64,000 bases of DNA, from contig CM057156.1 of NCBI GenBank assembly GCA_029962745.1, positions 34,225,733 through 34,289,732 of the forward strand, in the 5' to 3' direction. The stretch's first letter is position 1. Each line of letters begins with the position of its first letter. The notes under the pieces were generated by a model that saw only the letters and a program-made list of their open reading frames with translations, was not told where the DNA came from and did not search any database. Below, piece by piece: positions 36,070 to 46,476 of this stretch. The translations under genes and the position numbers were made by a program. This DNA is from Echinometra lucunter (Eukaryota > Echinodermata > Echinoidea > Camarodonta > Echinometridae).

Positions 36070-36790
36070 ATCTCTTATTCTCTTTCTCTCTATCATTGTA
36101 TCTCTCTTCTTCTTTCTCTGTTTACTTGTCTTGACTTGCTTATTCCTCCATCTGATTCTCTCTCTCTCGCTCCCACTCTTGTTTCCCCTCTCTCTCTCTC
36201 CCACTCTTGTTCCCCCCCTCTCTCTCTCTCTCTCCCACTCTTGTTCCCCCTCTCTCTCTCGCTCCCACTCTTGTTCCCCTCTCTCTCTCGCTCCCACTCT
36301 TGTTCCCCCCCCCTCTCTCTTTCGCTCCCACTCTTGTCCCCCCCTCTCTTTCTCTCGCTCCCACTCTTGTTCCCACTCTCTCTCTCTCTCTCGCTCCCAC
36401 TCTTGTTCCCACTCTCTCTCTCGCTCCCACACTTGTTCCCACTCTCTCTCTCTCGCTCCCACTCTTGTTCCCCCTCTCTCTCTCTCGCTCCCACTCTTGT
36501 TCCCACTCTCTCTCTAGCTCCCACTCTTGTTTCGCCCCTCTCCATCTCTTGTTCCCATTCTCTTTCTCTTGTTTCCTCTCTCTCGTGTTCCCATTCTCTC
36601 TTTCTCTTGTTCCCACTCTCTTTTCACTCTCACTCTCGCTCCCACTCTTGTTCCCACTCTCACTCTCGTTCCCACTCTTTTTTCACTCTCTCTCTTTCTC
36701 ATGTTCCCACTGCTTCCCAATCTCTTTCTTGTTCCCATTCTTTATCTTTCTCTTTCTCTTTCTCTTTCTCTCTTTCTATCTTTTTTTTTT
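36070..36790. repeat. Long pyrimidine-strand minisatellite, (CTCTCGCTCCCACTCTTGTTCCC)-like
   Basis: Units of about 26-32 bases combining CACTCTTGTTCCC with CT runs, decaying at both ends into CT-rich sequence. One strand is almost entirely pyrimidine. The long frames on both strands arise because stop codons cannot form in such a sequence. Confidence 0.92.
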
Positions 36791-36799
36791 TAAGTCATC

Positions 36800-37815
36800 T
36801 ATTTTTCTCTCTATCTCCCATCTCTCCTCCTCATCCTCCTCCTCACCATCACCATTATTCTCGTTTTCTCCTTCCTCTCCTCCTCTTCATATATCATAAG
36901 ACTGGGTAAAGTAACACATAAAAACAATGCAATTTAACTGATTGTTATGGCCGCCCAATTTTTCATTTATCTATTATTTAAATGAAATGACATGTGCACA
37001 TTCCACTAAGAAGACAAAAGCAGAATGGAAACTTTGAAATTTACACAGAATTATAAATCGTTAATTCTGCAATGAATTAGATAACAAAATTATTTGTTCT
37101 TTTCCTATATCGAAAAACAAGCCTCGTTAAATGCAGTACAGTGTAGTTAGATATCATGGGTGTCAGCAATATGTAGGCCAATAGTCTCTTTAGTAGATTT
37201 TTTTCTAAAACTGTGCTTATAGAATTTATGTCATTGCATTATTAAGAAACATAAAGAAAATTTAATTGTTTTATTAAAATGCAATATCAAAGATTAACAT
37301 CTCAAACAAAAAAAGAAAAATAAAGTCAAAGCAAACAAATCTCCACGATATAAATGATAATGCAGCTATTTACATGCTACAAAAAATTATTCTAGAAAAG
37401 AAAATGTTTGTCAAAGATTTACACGTCCTGTATCATACTGAAAAATGAAAAAAAAAATGAATCTTACCAATACTCCATTTATCAAATAACATCTCAAACA
37501 AATAAAAGATCAATAAATTTAAAGCGTACAAAATTTGAAAGATATAAACTCAGTATAATGCAACTAATTACATGTATATGCTATGATTGCAACTTTAATG
37601 TCAAATATCCACCTCCTGTAGCATAATGATAAAAACATTAACAACACCCCCCCCCCCCTCAGAATGTTACCAAGAATCCATATAATTCAGCTACTTGTAT
37701 TTAACCTAGTATTTATGAGATAAAAAGTGCCACTTACATGACTTATACATATCCCAGACTAACATGTCTTACAGCACAATGCAAAATTATAAAATGAATC
37801 CTGCAAACACGGCAA
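36800..37815. other. Non-coding stretch, nothing recognised
   Basis: AT-rich sequence with A runs. No supported gene or repeat. Confidence 0.35.
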
Positions 37816-37820
37816 ATACA

Positions 37821-38037
37821 CACTAAGAGAAAAAGGTGCAAGTTTGCACCCTAAATGCAACACTGGCAGCACCTTTTGGGGTGCAATCTTGCACCCTATA
37901 GTAAAAAGGTGCAAAAACACACCTTTTGTTCTTGTTTGCACCCAAAAATGCCCGTCTGCACCCGAAAGGTGCAACTTTACACCTTTTAGGGTGCAGAAAA
38001 TTTTGTGTACAAAAAAGACACCTTCCCTAAAAGGGTG
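37821..38037. mobile_element. Palindrome-rich MITE fragment with AAGGTGCA/TGCACC motifs, interrupted by the gypsy copy
   Basis: Starts CACTAAGAGAAAAAGGTGCA and contains many AAAGGTGCA and TGCACCTTT-type motifs in alternating orientation. The second gypsy LTR begins at 38038 within it, after AAAAGGGTG. The expected far end is not visible. Confidence 0.45.
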
Positions 38038-38792
38038 TGTAGTGACCCCTATATTGTTTTCATATCGTTGAGTTTGTTTTGACTGGTATGCTAATGAACT
38101 GGAAATATTTTGTCGAACTTGGACTGAATGTAAGTTGCAGCAGTCGACCTAATTCCGCAAGAGAAATATACAGTTATTGTCTATTCATTATCACCTGGCT
38201 AAATTCTTTACGGCGTACTTCGCGTTCCTCAGTTAGTGCTATTTTTCCAATTAACATTCCAACTTCGAGATTTGGACCAATCGTTAGCCAGGTTTTCTTG
38301 TCTCCCGGAGCGTACGCATGAGAGCCACGAGGCTGGCTCTTTTCTTTTTCACTCTCCACGGAACTTTCGAAAAGAACGGACTTCTACGTTTTCGCCCTCC
38401 ACACATTGCATGGATTTTTTGGAACATTATCTTCACTTCGTTACTTGACATTTTCACAGGATTAAATGTTGGAATATACTTTTCTTTATTTGGATCATCT
38501 ACGCGTAGTTAGTTTGACTTAGGAATTCAGATCAGCGGGATAGCAAAAGTAGGCATCTCCGCACATTTTCTTTCTTTATCAACCCAGCAAGATCGCTTAT
38601 TAATTTCTACGGGACTTGTGCAATAACTTCTGAACTTATAATTATTCGCGGATACGCACACGTTATAGTAGAACTCAGTATTCGTCGACACTACTGAGCC
38701 AGAACAACCAGACTCCACAGCCATTGGACTTTTCGGTGAGTAGGAAACTTTACTAGTACCGTAAAATATCACCGACATTAAATTTTCCTACA
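38038..38792 (+). repeat. 5' LTR of the second gypsy copy
   Basis: TGTAGTGACC...TTTTCCTACA, homologous end to end with the LTRs at 17150 and 22237. Confidence 0.9.
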
Positions 38793-38856
38793 TTGGTGAC
38801 CCCGAATTCCGACACGCTTATTGATTTTCTTGATTATTCGCGTGTGTTGAATCGTC

Positions 38857-39789
38857 ATGAGCGACGACGAGGACAAAGGCGCATCAGCGGGGAAAGCCGC
38901 CGTTTTAGCGAGCCCCGAGCCGGGAGACTCCGGCGCTTCCAGTCACTCGGTTTCCGCTGCGGTGAGTTTGAAACTCCCTCCGTATTGGCCCAACGACCCC
39001 GCCTTATGGTTCGCGCAGATAGAAGCACAGTTTTTTACTCGCAACATCACACGACAAGACACGCGATTCGCCCATGTCATTAGCTCATTACAACCTGAAA
39101 TAGCACAAGAAGTGAGAGACTTTATCATTTCCCCCCCGCATACTGACAGATATGACAAGTTGAAGGCGGAACTCATCAAACGGACGAGCGCTTCAGAACA
39201 GAAACGCCTACATCAGTTGCTCATTGCGGAGGAGCTAGGGGACAAGAAGCCTTCGCAGCTATTACGCAAAATGCGCCAGTTGCTTGGAGAGTCCAACCTG
39301 GAAGACTCGATATTCAAACAACTTTTTCTACAGCGCCTTCCAAGCAATGTCAAGGTAATCTTAGCATCTACGTCGGACACAGTATCAATCGAACAGCTAG
39401 CGGAGTTAGCCGATAAGATCCTAGAAGTTACCACTCCTTCCTCCATTGCTAACGTTTCTACGCCGTCTCCTCAACCTAGCACACCTGGCATTTCCGATGA
39501 CGTACAGCATTTGTCTACTCAAATGGCTCAACTCACTGCACAGGTGCAAGCCCTCACTTGTAGCTTACAAGAGGACCGGCGTTCTCGCAGTCAACAGCGT
39601 AGTTCAACAGGCTCTAGACGTCGTACACCTAGCTTTTCGAAGAGCCCCCGCCGACAGCAACGTGACACAGATAACGATTGTTGGTATCACCGTTCTTTCG
39701 GGAGCAATGCTAGGAAGTGTGTTAGCCCATGTTCATGGACCCGACGACAATATTCCTCGGACCAGGGAAATGCCAACACCAGCAATTAG
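38857..39789 (+). CDS. gag: Gag-like protein of the second gypsy copy
   Basis: A 310-residue open frame almost identical to that of copy 1, with few substitutions (for example G for D in the STPG/STPD segment). The C-x2-H-x9-C-x3-C motif and the GGGAAAT heptamer (39765-39771) are kept. Confidence 0.85.
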   Translation: MSDDEDKGASAGKAAVLASPEPGDSGASSHSVSAAVSLKLPPYWPNDPALWFAQIEAQFFTRNITRQDTRFAHVISSLQPEIAQEVRDFIISPPHTDRYDKLKAELIKRTSASEQKRLHQLLIAEELGDKKPSQLLRKMRQLLGESNLEDSIFKQLFLQRLPSNVKVILASTSDTVSIEQLAELADKILEVTTPSSIANVSTPSPQPSTPGISDDVQHLSTQMAQLTAQVQALTCSLQEDRRSRSQQRSSTGSRRRTPSFSKSPRRQQRDTDNDCWYHRSFGSNARKCVSPCSWTRRQYSSDQGNANTSN

Positions 39790-42561
39790 CGGCGACGAAT
39801 TTGTCTGGTCATACTTCCCCTAGTCGCCTATTTTACATTAGTGACAAAACCACTGGAACTCGATTCCTTATCGATACGGGTGCCGAAGTAAGCATATTAC
39901 CTGCCGGAAGCAGGCGCGTGGCAGTTGAAGAACCTACTTCAGTGAGACTGCAAGCTGTTAATCGCTCGTCCATCCCTACTTATGGACAGAAATCATTAAC
40001 GCTCGACTTAGGCCTAAGGAGAGTTTTTTCGATGGGTGTTTATAGTTGCTGATTTGCCTATTCCTATTATTGGCGCTGATTTCCTTCGAGAGTTTGGACT
40101 TTTAGTAGACGTTAGACACCACAAGCTTATTGATGCCACTACTAATCTTATAGTGAATGGAGTTGTGAGCCAGCAACATGCACACCACGTTAGCCCAGTA
40201 GTCCTGTCAACAACTTCATCTCCACATTACGACAGCCTTTTGCTCGAGTACGCCGACATAGCCAGTCCGGTTTACGTTCAAAGGGAAGTCAAACATGGAA
40301 CTACTCATCACATTCAGACGGCGGGCCCCCCAGTTTCCGCACGCCCACGCCGCCTTGCTCCCGATCGTCTGCGGGTAGCTAAGGCAGAATTTGACCATAT
40401 GCTTGAACTCGGAATTATACGGCAGTCGGACAGCAGTTGGGCTTCACCTCTCCATATGGTACCTAAGAAGAACCCAGGCGATTGGCGTCCTTGTGGCGAC
40501 TACCGTGCCTTGAACTCTCACAGTGTGCCCGACCGCTACCCGATTCCCCACTTGCAAGATTTTGCTGCATCCCTTAGTGGTAAGCGAGTGTTCTCAAAGA
40601 TAGACTTGATTCGAGCTTACCACCAGATACCAGTTGAACCTGCCGATATTCCTAAGACCGCCATTATCACCCCTTTCGGACTTTTTGAGTGGGTTCGTAT
40701 GCCCTTCGGTCTTCGGAACGCCGCCCAATCTTTCCAGAGATTGATGCATGACGTAGTCCGTGGGTTGCCTTTCGTCTTTGTCTACCTCGACGATCTGCTT
40801 GTTGCTAGCACCACTGATGAGGAACATGAACTCCACCTTCGCCTTCTTTTCGACAGATTTCGCGAATGCGGGATTATCATTAACTTATCTAAGTGTCAGT
40901 TTGGTGTGTCGACACTCACCTTCCTCGGACATGAAGTAACCAAGGAAGGTATCCGTCCCCTTGATGACAGGGTGCAACACATTCGCGAATTTCCTGTTCC
41001 TACGTCTCTGAGAAAATTGAGGGAATATCTTGGTCTCCTCAATTTTTATAGGCGTTTCATACCCCACTGCGCCAACGTACTTCAAACCCTGACTGATCTT
41101 TTGAAGAATCGGAAGAGGAAGAACGAATCTATAACACTTAACGAAGTCGAACTTTCTGCATTCTATCGTTCCAGACATGAATTGGCTAGCACCACTATTC
41201 TCGTCCATCCTCAACCTGATGCCCCCCTTTGTTTGCTCGTGGACGCATCTGATGTTGGGGTCGGGGGAGCTCTCCAACAGCTCGTAGGCAACACCTGGCA
41301 ACCTCTCGCCTTCTTTTCAAAGCGCCTACAGCCGGCTCAGACGAAGTACAGTACGTTTGGTCGTGAATTGTTGGCTGCATATCTCAGTGTGAAGCATTTT
41401 CGTCATCTGCTTGAAGGCCGCACTTTCACGATCTACACCGATCACAAACCTCTGACGTACGCATTACGGGCCAAACCGGATCGACATTCTCCGCGAGAGA
41501 TACGTCAGCTAGACTTCCTTTCACAGTTTACTACCGATGTACGTCACATCGGGGGCAAAGAGAACACTGCAGCTGACGCCCTCTCTCGTCTCTACATTAA
41601 TGCAGTTGACTCAGCCAACATAGTCGATTTCACAGCATTGGCTCATGCACAGAAACAAGACAATGAACTGCAAGACTTGACAGACACTTCGCTTCGACTT
41701 GAAACGATTGCACTTCCTGATGCACCCACTACTATACTCTGTGATGTTTCTACTGGGAATGCTAGGCATCTCGTACCAGTTTCACATCGGAGAACAATTT
41801 TTGATTCTCTACATGGACTGTCACACCCTGGTATTAGAGCATCACAGAAATTGATAGCAGAACGGTTTGTTTGGCCAGGAATCAATCGGGATGTTAGGAA
41901 CTGGGCGAGGAACTGTATTGAATGTCAGAGATGCAAAGTCCATCGCCACAACAAGGCACCACTTGGCACGTTCACATCACCAGATTCCAGATTTTCACAT
42001 GTACACATAGACTTAGTGGGACCACTTCCTCCTTCAAAGTTATAGCTACCTCTTAACATGCGTAGATCGCTACACAAGATGGCCTGAGGCTATTCCTATT
42101 CCGGATATTTCTGCTGAGACGGTTGCACGCGCTTTCGTGGCCAGGTGGATAGCAATTTTTGGTACACCCTCTACCATAACTACCGACAGGGGGAGACAAT
42201 TTGAGTCTGCACTTTTCCTTGCTCTCTCCAATCTTCTTGGTACTACACACATTCGGACAACGGCGTATCACCCTGCTTCGAATGGGTTGGTAGAACGTCT
42301 ACATCGTCAGCTCAAGGCATCGATTAAGACCCACAAGACTACTCACTGGTCCGAAGTGTTACCTTTGGTGTTATTAGGTATCCGCACAGCTATCAAGACA
42401 GACATCGGATGTTCTTCAGCCGAGTTAGTTTTTGGGACAAGCATCAAGTTACCAGGCCAATTTGTAGCACCTGTAAAACCAGGTACAGAAGTGGATCCGG
42501 CCAACTATGTACATAGATTAAGGCGGCTGATGCAGGAATTGAGACCCATCCCTACTCGGAC
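39729..42561 (+). pseudogene. pol: Pol of the second gypsy copy, two frameshifts
   Basis: The same domain order as copy 1 up to the integrase. One extra T in a T run near 40029 (six T instead of five) breaks the frame just after the protease. A net 2-base loss near 42036 breaks it again between the integrase zinc region and the DDE core. The remainder is lost in the gap. It cannot make Pol. Confidence 0.9.
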
Positions 42562-43061
42562 NNNNNNNNNNNNNNNNNNNNNNNNNNNNNNNNNNNNNNN
42601 NNNNNNNNNNNNNNNNNNNNNNNNNNNNNNNNNNNNNNNNNNNNNNNNNNNNNNNNNNNNNNNNNNNNNNNNNNNNNNNNNNNNNNNNNNNNNNNNNNNN
42701 NNNNNNNNNNNNNNNNNNNNNNNNNNNNNNNNNNNNNNNNNNNNNNNNNNNNNNNNNNNNNNNNNNNNNNNNNNNNNNNNNNNNNNNNNNNNNNNNNNNN
42801 NNNNNNNNNNNNNNNNNNNNNNNNNNNNNNNNNNNNNNNNNNNNNNNNNNNNNNNNNNNNNNNNNNNNNNNNNNNNNNNNNNNNNNNNNNNNNNNNNNNN
42901 NNNNNNNNNNNNNNNNNNNNNNNNNNNNNNNNNNNNNNNNNNNNNNNNNNNNNNNNNNNNNNNNNNNNNNNNNNNNNNNNNNNNNNNNNNNNNNNNNNNN
43001 NNNNNNNNNNNNNNNNNNNNNNNNNNNNNNNNNNNNNNNNNNNNNNNNNNNNNNNNNNNNN
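42562..43061. other. Assembly gap (500 N)
   Basis: Exactly 500 N inside or at the end of the second gypsy copy. About 1.3 kb of element would be needed to reach its 3' LTR end. Confidence 0.99.
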
Positions 43062-43083
43062 AAAATGTTCACAACAATCTATT

Positions 43084-43442
43084 TACCAGAGACTCCGACC
43101 CCAAGCACCTCTTGAGCGGGAGATTCTCCCGCCGAGACCCCTAGCAAACGGGAGACTCTGAGTCAATGGGCGCTTAGCCTACATCACCAGCACAAAGCAC
43201 AAAATTCCTTGTGGCCGGGGGCCACTTTTATGGTTATAGAAGCTCTCTGATGTTATCCTAAGCTTATTTTTTAGCATATGGCAACACTAAATGAGGTAAA
43301 TCCAATGATTCAGATTCATTTTTTTTCCAAAAAGGGCGGGAGAAATTCGAACTCAAGCGGGAGAACAGGAGATTTTGTGAAAATGGAACTAAAAGTGGGA
43401 GATCTCCCGCCAAAAACGGGAGAGTTGGAGTCTCTGGTTTAC
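43084..43442. mobile_element. MITE with ACCAGAGACTCC ends
   Basis: ACCAGAGACTCCGACC at the left is inverted as GTTGGAGTCTCTGGT at the right. The interior contains repeated GGGAGA(T)CTCCCGCC palindromes. Non-coding. Confidence 0.65.
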
Positions 43443-43949
43443 TATACATCATTCATCACGAGTTCATTATCACTATGTTTACACCCGTGCCACACAACCA
43501 AACCAACTACACAACCATTCCAAAATGAATGATTCAATATTATTAAGCATCATGCAATTTATTGTTTGGTCTATTGCTGTTCTGAAGTGAGTGTCATTGG
43601 TGTAAATGGGGCATTTTGTGATGATTCTCACCTTTTGGATGCTACCATCTTGCTAGCTCCAACCACCAACTCTGCAAGAGAATATATTAATAAGTTATTG
43701 CAACAATGGATCCAGTTTTAGTAAATGAATACATTTTCGGCATTACTCCCAGTGTTAAAGATCAAATGCTCCATCTGTAATGAAAATCACAAGTCAGAAA
43801 ACATTGGAACCAGCCTACCCTAGTCGCGCTTTCTGTCAGAATTCGCAAGAATTTCCTGCGCTCGCTTGTACAGCGATGTTGCTTCATGACGGCGCTGTGT
43901 ATGGTTTGGTGCCCCATGTCTGCCCATCCGCGTATCTGTGTGATTCTAC

Positions 43950-44434
43950 AGTGCAGGTGCACGGCCAATATCGGAGACTGTTTCCTATTTGGGATAATTA
44001 TCAGAGACTTTATGTCACCATTTTTGGTAGCCTATTTGGGAGACAGTCTCCCATTCAGGAGACCAATTTTCTTTGTTTACATTTGCAGTAAATGAAGGGA
44101 TTACCTCAGGTTCAGCTCAAAATGAAAATATGATAAGCAGATTCCTCACGAGAAATTACCGAGTTTCTGACCGTCTACTTAAAAAATCCACCATCTAAAA
44201 TTACTTTTGTTTTCATAACATTTTTTGTTATGGTCCACACACAAGACTAAAGCCAATGGGCTTATGATTTCAAGGAGGAAAAGATTTAGCTGAGAAAAAG
44301 GGCCTCATTGTTGGTGTTGTTTCTATTGTCCTCTTGACAGTATCTTGTTCAGACAGTCTCTGATATTGGAGACTGAATCAAAGTCTCCAATAATAATATC
44401 AGAGACAGTCTCCTAAATCAGCCATGCACCTCTG
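43950..44434. mobile_element. MITE with GAGACTGT/ACAGTCTC repeats
   Basis: GCAGGTGCACGGCCAATAT followed by GGAGACTG at the left is matched in inverted form by GAGACAGTCTCC and CAGCCATGCACCTCTG at the right. Additional GAGACAGTCTCC palindromes lie inside. Non-coding. Confidence 0.5.
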
Positions 44435-44698
44435 TTACTGTTCAACATCATTATAAAGGATGCAACAAGCACATCTTTAAATCAGTTTTAATGAAATGAA
44501 ACAGTGAAAAGGCGAGGGAAAACTGGTGAAAAACGTCTATATTCATGAAGACCCTCTAGGGCAAACCCGGAGAATAGGGGACCGGAACATGCGCATGCCA
44601 TTCGTAGGGTGCAGATATCAGCAGAGACAGCCGAGGGTCCAGGTATGTGACAAGTCCATAATAGAGTTCAAAATGACTTTAAAAAATGTTTTGATCAG

Positions 44699-45514
44699 GC
44701 AGAATAAGCTGCCCAAAATTCTACTGCTTAAGTTTTTCTGCAATATTTAATCTGCTAAACTTACTTTTCATAAAATCATATCTACATGTACATAAATTCA
44801 TGTCAAATATATCAAACTATTTTCATCACAATGTTATTCTTTTCAAATACATCACACAGTTTTAGAAAATATGAAAATATATCGCTTTCATGCCCTTAAT
44901 TCGATATCCCCCAGCAATCATTTGACCGGGCGCATCGCGCATAAAACGCATATGAGGGCCACTGAAATGCGCCGCACCATACACGGTTGTCCACAGAAGT
45001 TCTGGCGCCCGTCGGTGCTCCCCTTGCAGTCGAATGCAGTCGAATGAAGGCCAGCGGGGACTTGCATTCAACTTTGTACATGAAGTCTCTGTATCAGCAG
45101 ATACGGGGGGTTTGGTTTTTCATTTGTTTTTCACCAATACTATCACACCCGGAGCTTGCGATAAATGAAAAATCTCGCCACAAAACCGCCGATTTCTTTA
45201 TTTTTAGCGCTTTTTCTGCGACCATGTTTTTTAGCAGTGGACCTAAGCCTTCACATGCTTTGGAAATATGGTGCAGATTTTGCATTTTGGATGCCAGAAT
45301 GTGACTTTCTTGATGAATTTTTGGAGGCGACTAAGGGACTTATTTGTGGTGAGTGATAATGTCTGTGTGTAATGCAGTGATTTGTGTGTTAAGGTAGAGT
45401 CTAATATGTTATAGGGTCTAGGCTAACGTGCTGACTTGTGACTAGTGAAAATAGGTCGAATGACAGCAGGTCAAATGACGGGCACTCTAGATTTCTAGCC
45501 AGTCTAGGCCTTCT
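44699..45514. mobile_element. MITE family C, copy 1
   Basis: Collinear with 49989-50771 over about 750 bases: CTGCAATATTTA, GAAAATATATCGCT, GGCCAGCGGGGACTTGCATT, ACTAAGGGACTT. The ends are CAGAATAAGCTGCCC and a GACGGGC block near 45490. It interrupts the outer family B copy. Frames inside are not supported as genes. Confidence 0.7.
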
Positions 45515-45577
45515 CTAATTATGTTCTAATACATTGTCCTCTCGACTTTCATATTTTTGGTTATGTGATGAAAATCA

Positions 45578-45952
45578 GGCAAACCCGGAGAATAGCGGAC
45601 CGGGACGCGTGCGCATGCCATTCGTACTGTGCAGAGATCAGCAGAGACAGCCGAAAGTCAGGGTATATGACAAGTCCATAATCAAGTTCAAAATGACTTT
45701 AAAATATGTTTTAATCAGGTAATTATGTTCTAATATATTACATTGTCCTCTCAGCTTTCAAATGTGTGATTATGTGGTGAAAATCATTTTGATTTTTGCC
45801 AGAAATGTTCTCAAACTCACAAATGTTTCATCCATGAATCTTGTGCAGATCGTCCCCCTCGCCGCCGACTCCGCCGCTACCACCGGCTGCATTTGTTTGC
45901 ACATAAATGAATATGTGTGCGCTTCCCAGTCCCCAATTCTCCGGGTTTGCCG
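45578..45952. mobile_element. MITE family B, inner copy inserted in its own family
   Basis: Ends GGCAAACCCGGAGAATAG and CAATTCTCCGGGTTTGCC. GAAAATCA lies directly outside both ends (45570-45577 and 45953-45960), a perfect 8-base duplication. The interior matches the outer copy block by block. Confidence 0.85.
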
Positions 45953-46120
45953 AAAATCATTTGATTTATTTGGGCCAGAAATGTTCTCAAACAACAGAGT
46001 CCATGTTTCATCGCTGAATCTTGTGCAGATCGTCCCCATCGCCGCTGCCACTAGGCTGCATTTGCTTGCACACAAATGAATATGCATGTGCGTTCCGGTC
46101 CCCTATTCTCCAGGAGAACC

Positions 46121-46378
46121 TTTCATTAAAGTGTCAAAATAACCGTCGCCTTTTCTGGTGAAAATGACATTGTTCCTCATCAAAACTAAACTAAAAAGTT
46201 CATGTTCTTCATGTTCTTACACAATTTTTAACGAGATTTTCGGCAAAAATAATCTCCAGGATACGAGGATTAAAATGAGGTCAGCCATTAGCGGAATATC
46301 AAAGAAAAGGCTTGTCAATTTCAAGTGAAATGTTTGGTGAGCAGACACAGGCAACCCCCATATCATATCGTTTATGAC
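46121..46378. other. Non-coding stretch, nothing recognised
   Basis: Short AT-rich spacer between MITE B and the second Tc1 copy. No feature supported. Confidence 0.3.
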
Positions 46379-46476
46379 CGCATGTAAAAAATGACGAACA
46401 ACGACATCTCAGATCATCAGTCCTCTCTAGATCGACTTGTGCATTACATCAGATCCTAACAGCATCTTAAACCAGC

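Larger units (their letters stand above)
38038..42561 (+). mobile_element. Second copy of the Ty3/gypsy element, truncated by a gap and frameshifted
   Basis: 5' LTR 38038-38792 (755 bases, several substitutions against copy 1, e.g. CTATATTG for CTATACTG), then the same primer-binding site, gag, heptamer and pol as copy 1. The sequence breaks off in the integrase C-terminal region at the gap. No 3' LTR is seen after it. It is an independent insertion of the same family. Confidence 0.92.
44560..46120. mobile_element. MITE family B, outer copy, split by two later insertions
   Basis: Left end GGCAAACCCGGAGAATAGGG (44560) and right end CCGGTCCCCTATTCTCCAGG (to about 46120) are inverted copies. 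Its own sequence is 44560-44698, 45515-45577 and 45953-46120. Between these lie MITE family C copy 1 and another family B copy. The order of events can be read from the nesting. Confidence 0.7.

Noticed and set aside
36034..36909. Long Ser/Leu-rich and Arg/Glu-rich frames on both strands
   Set aside because: A polypyrimidine/polypurine tract cannot contain stop codons, so the frames are automatic.
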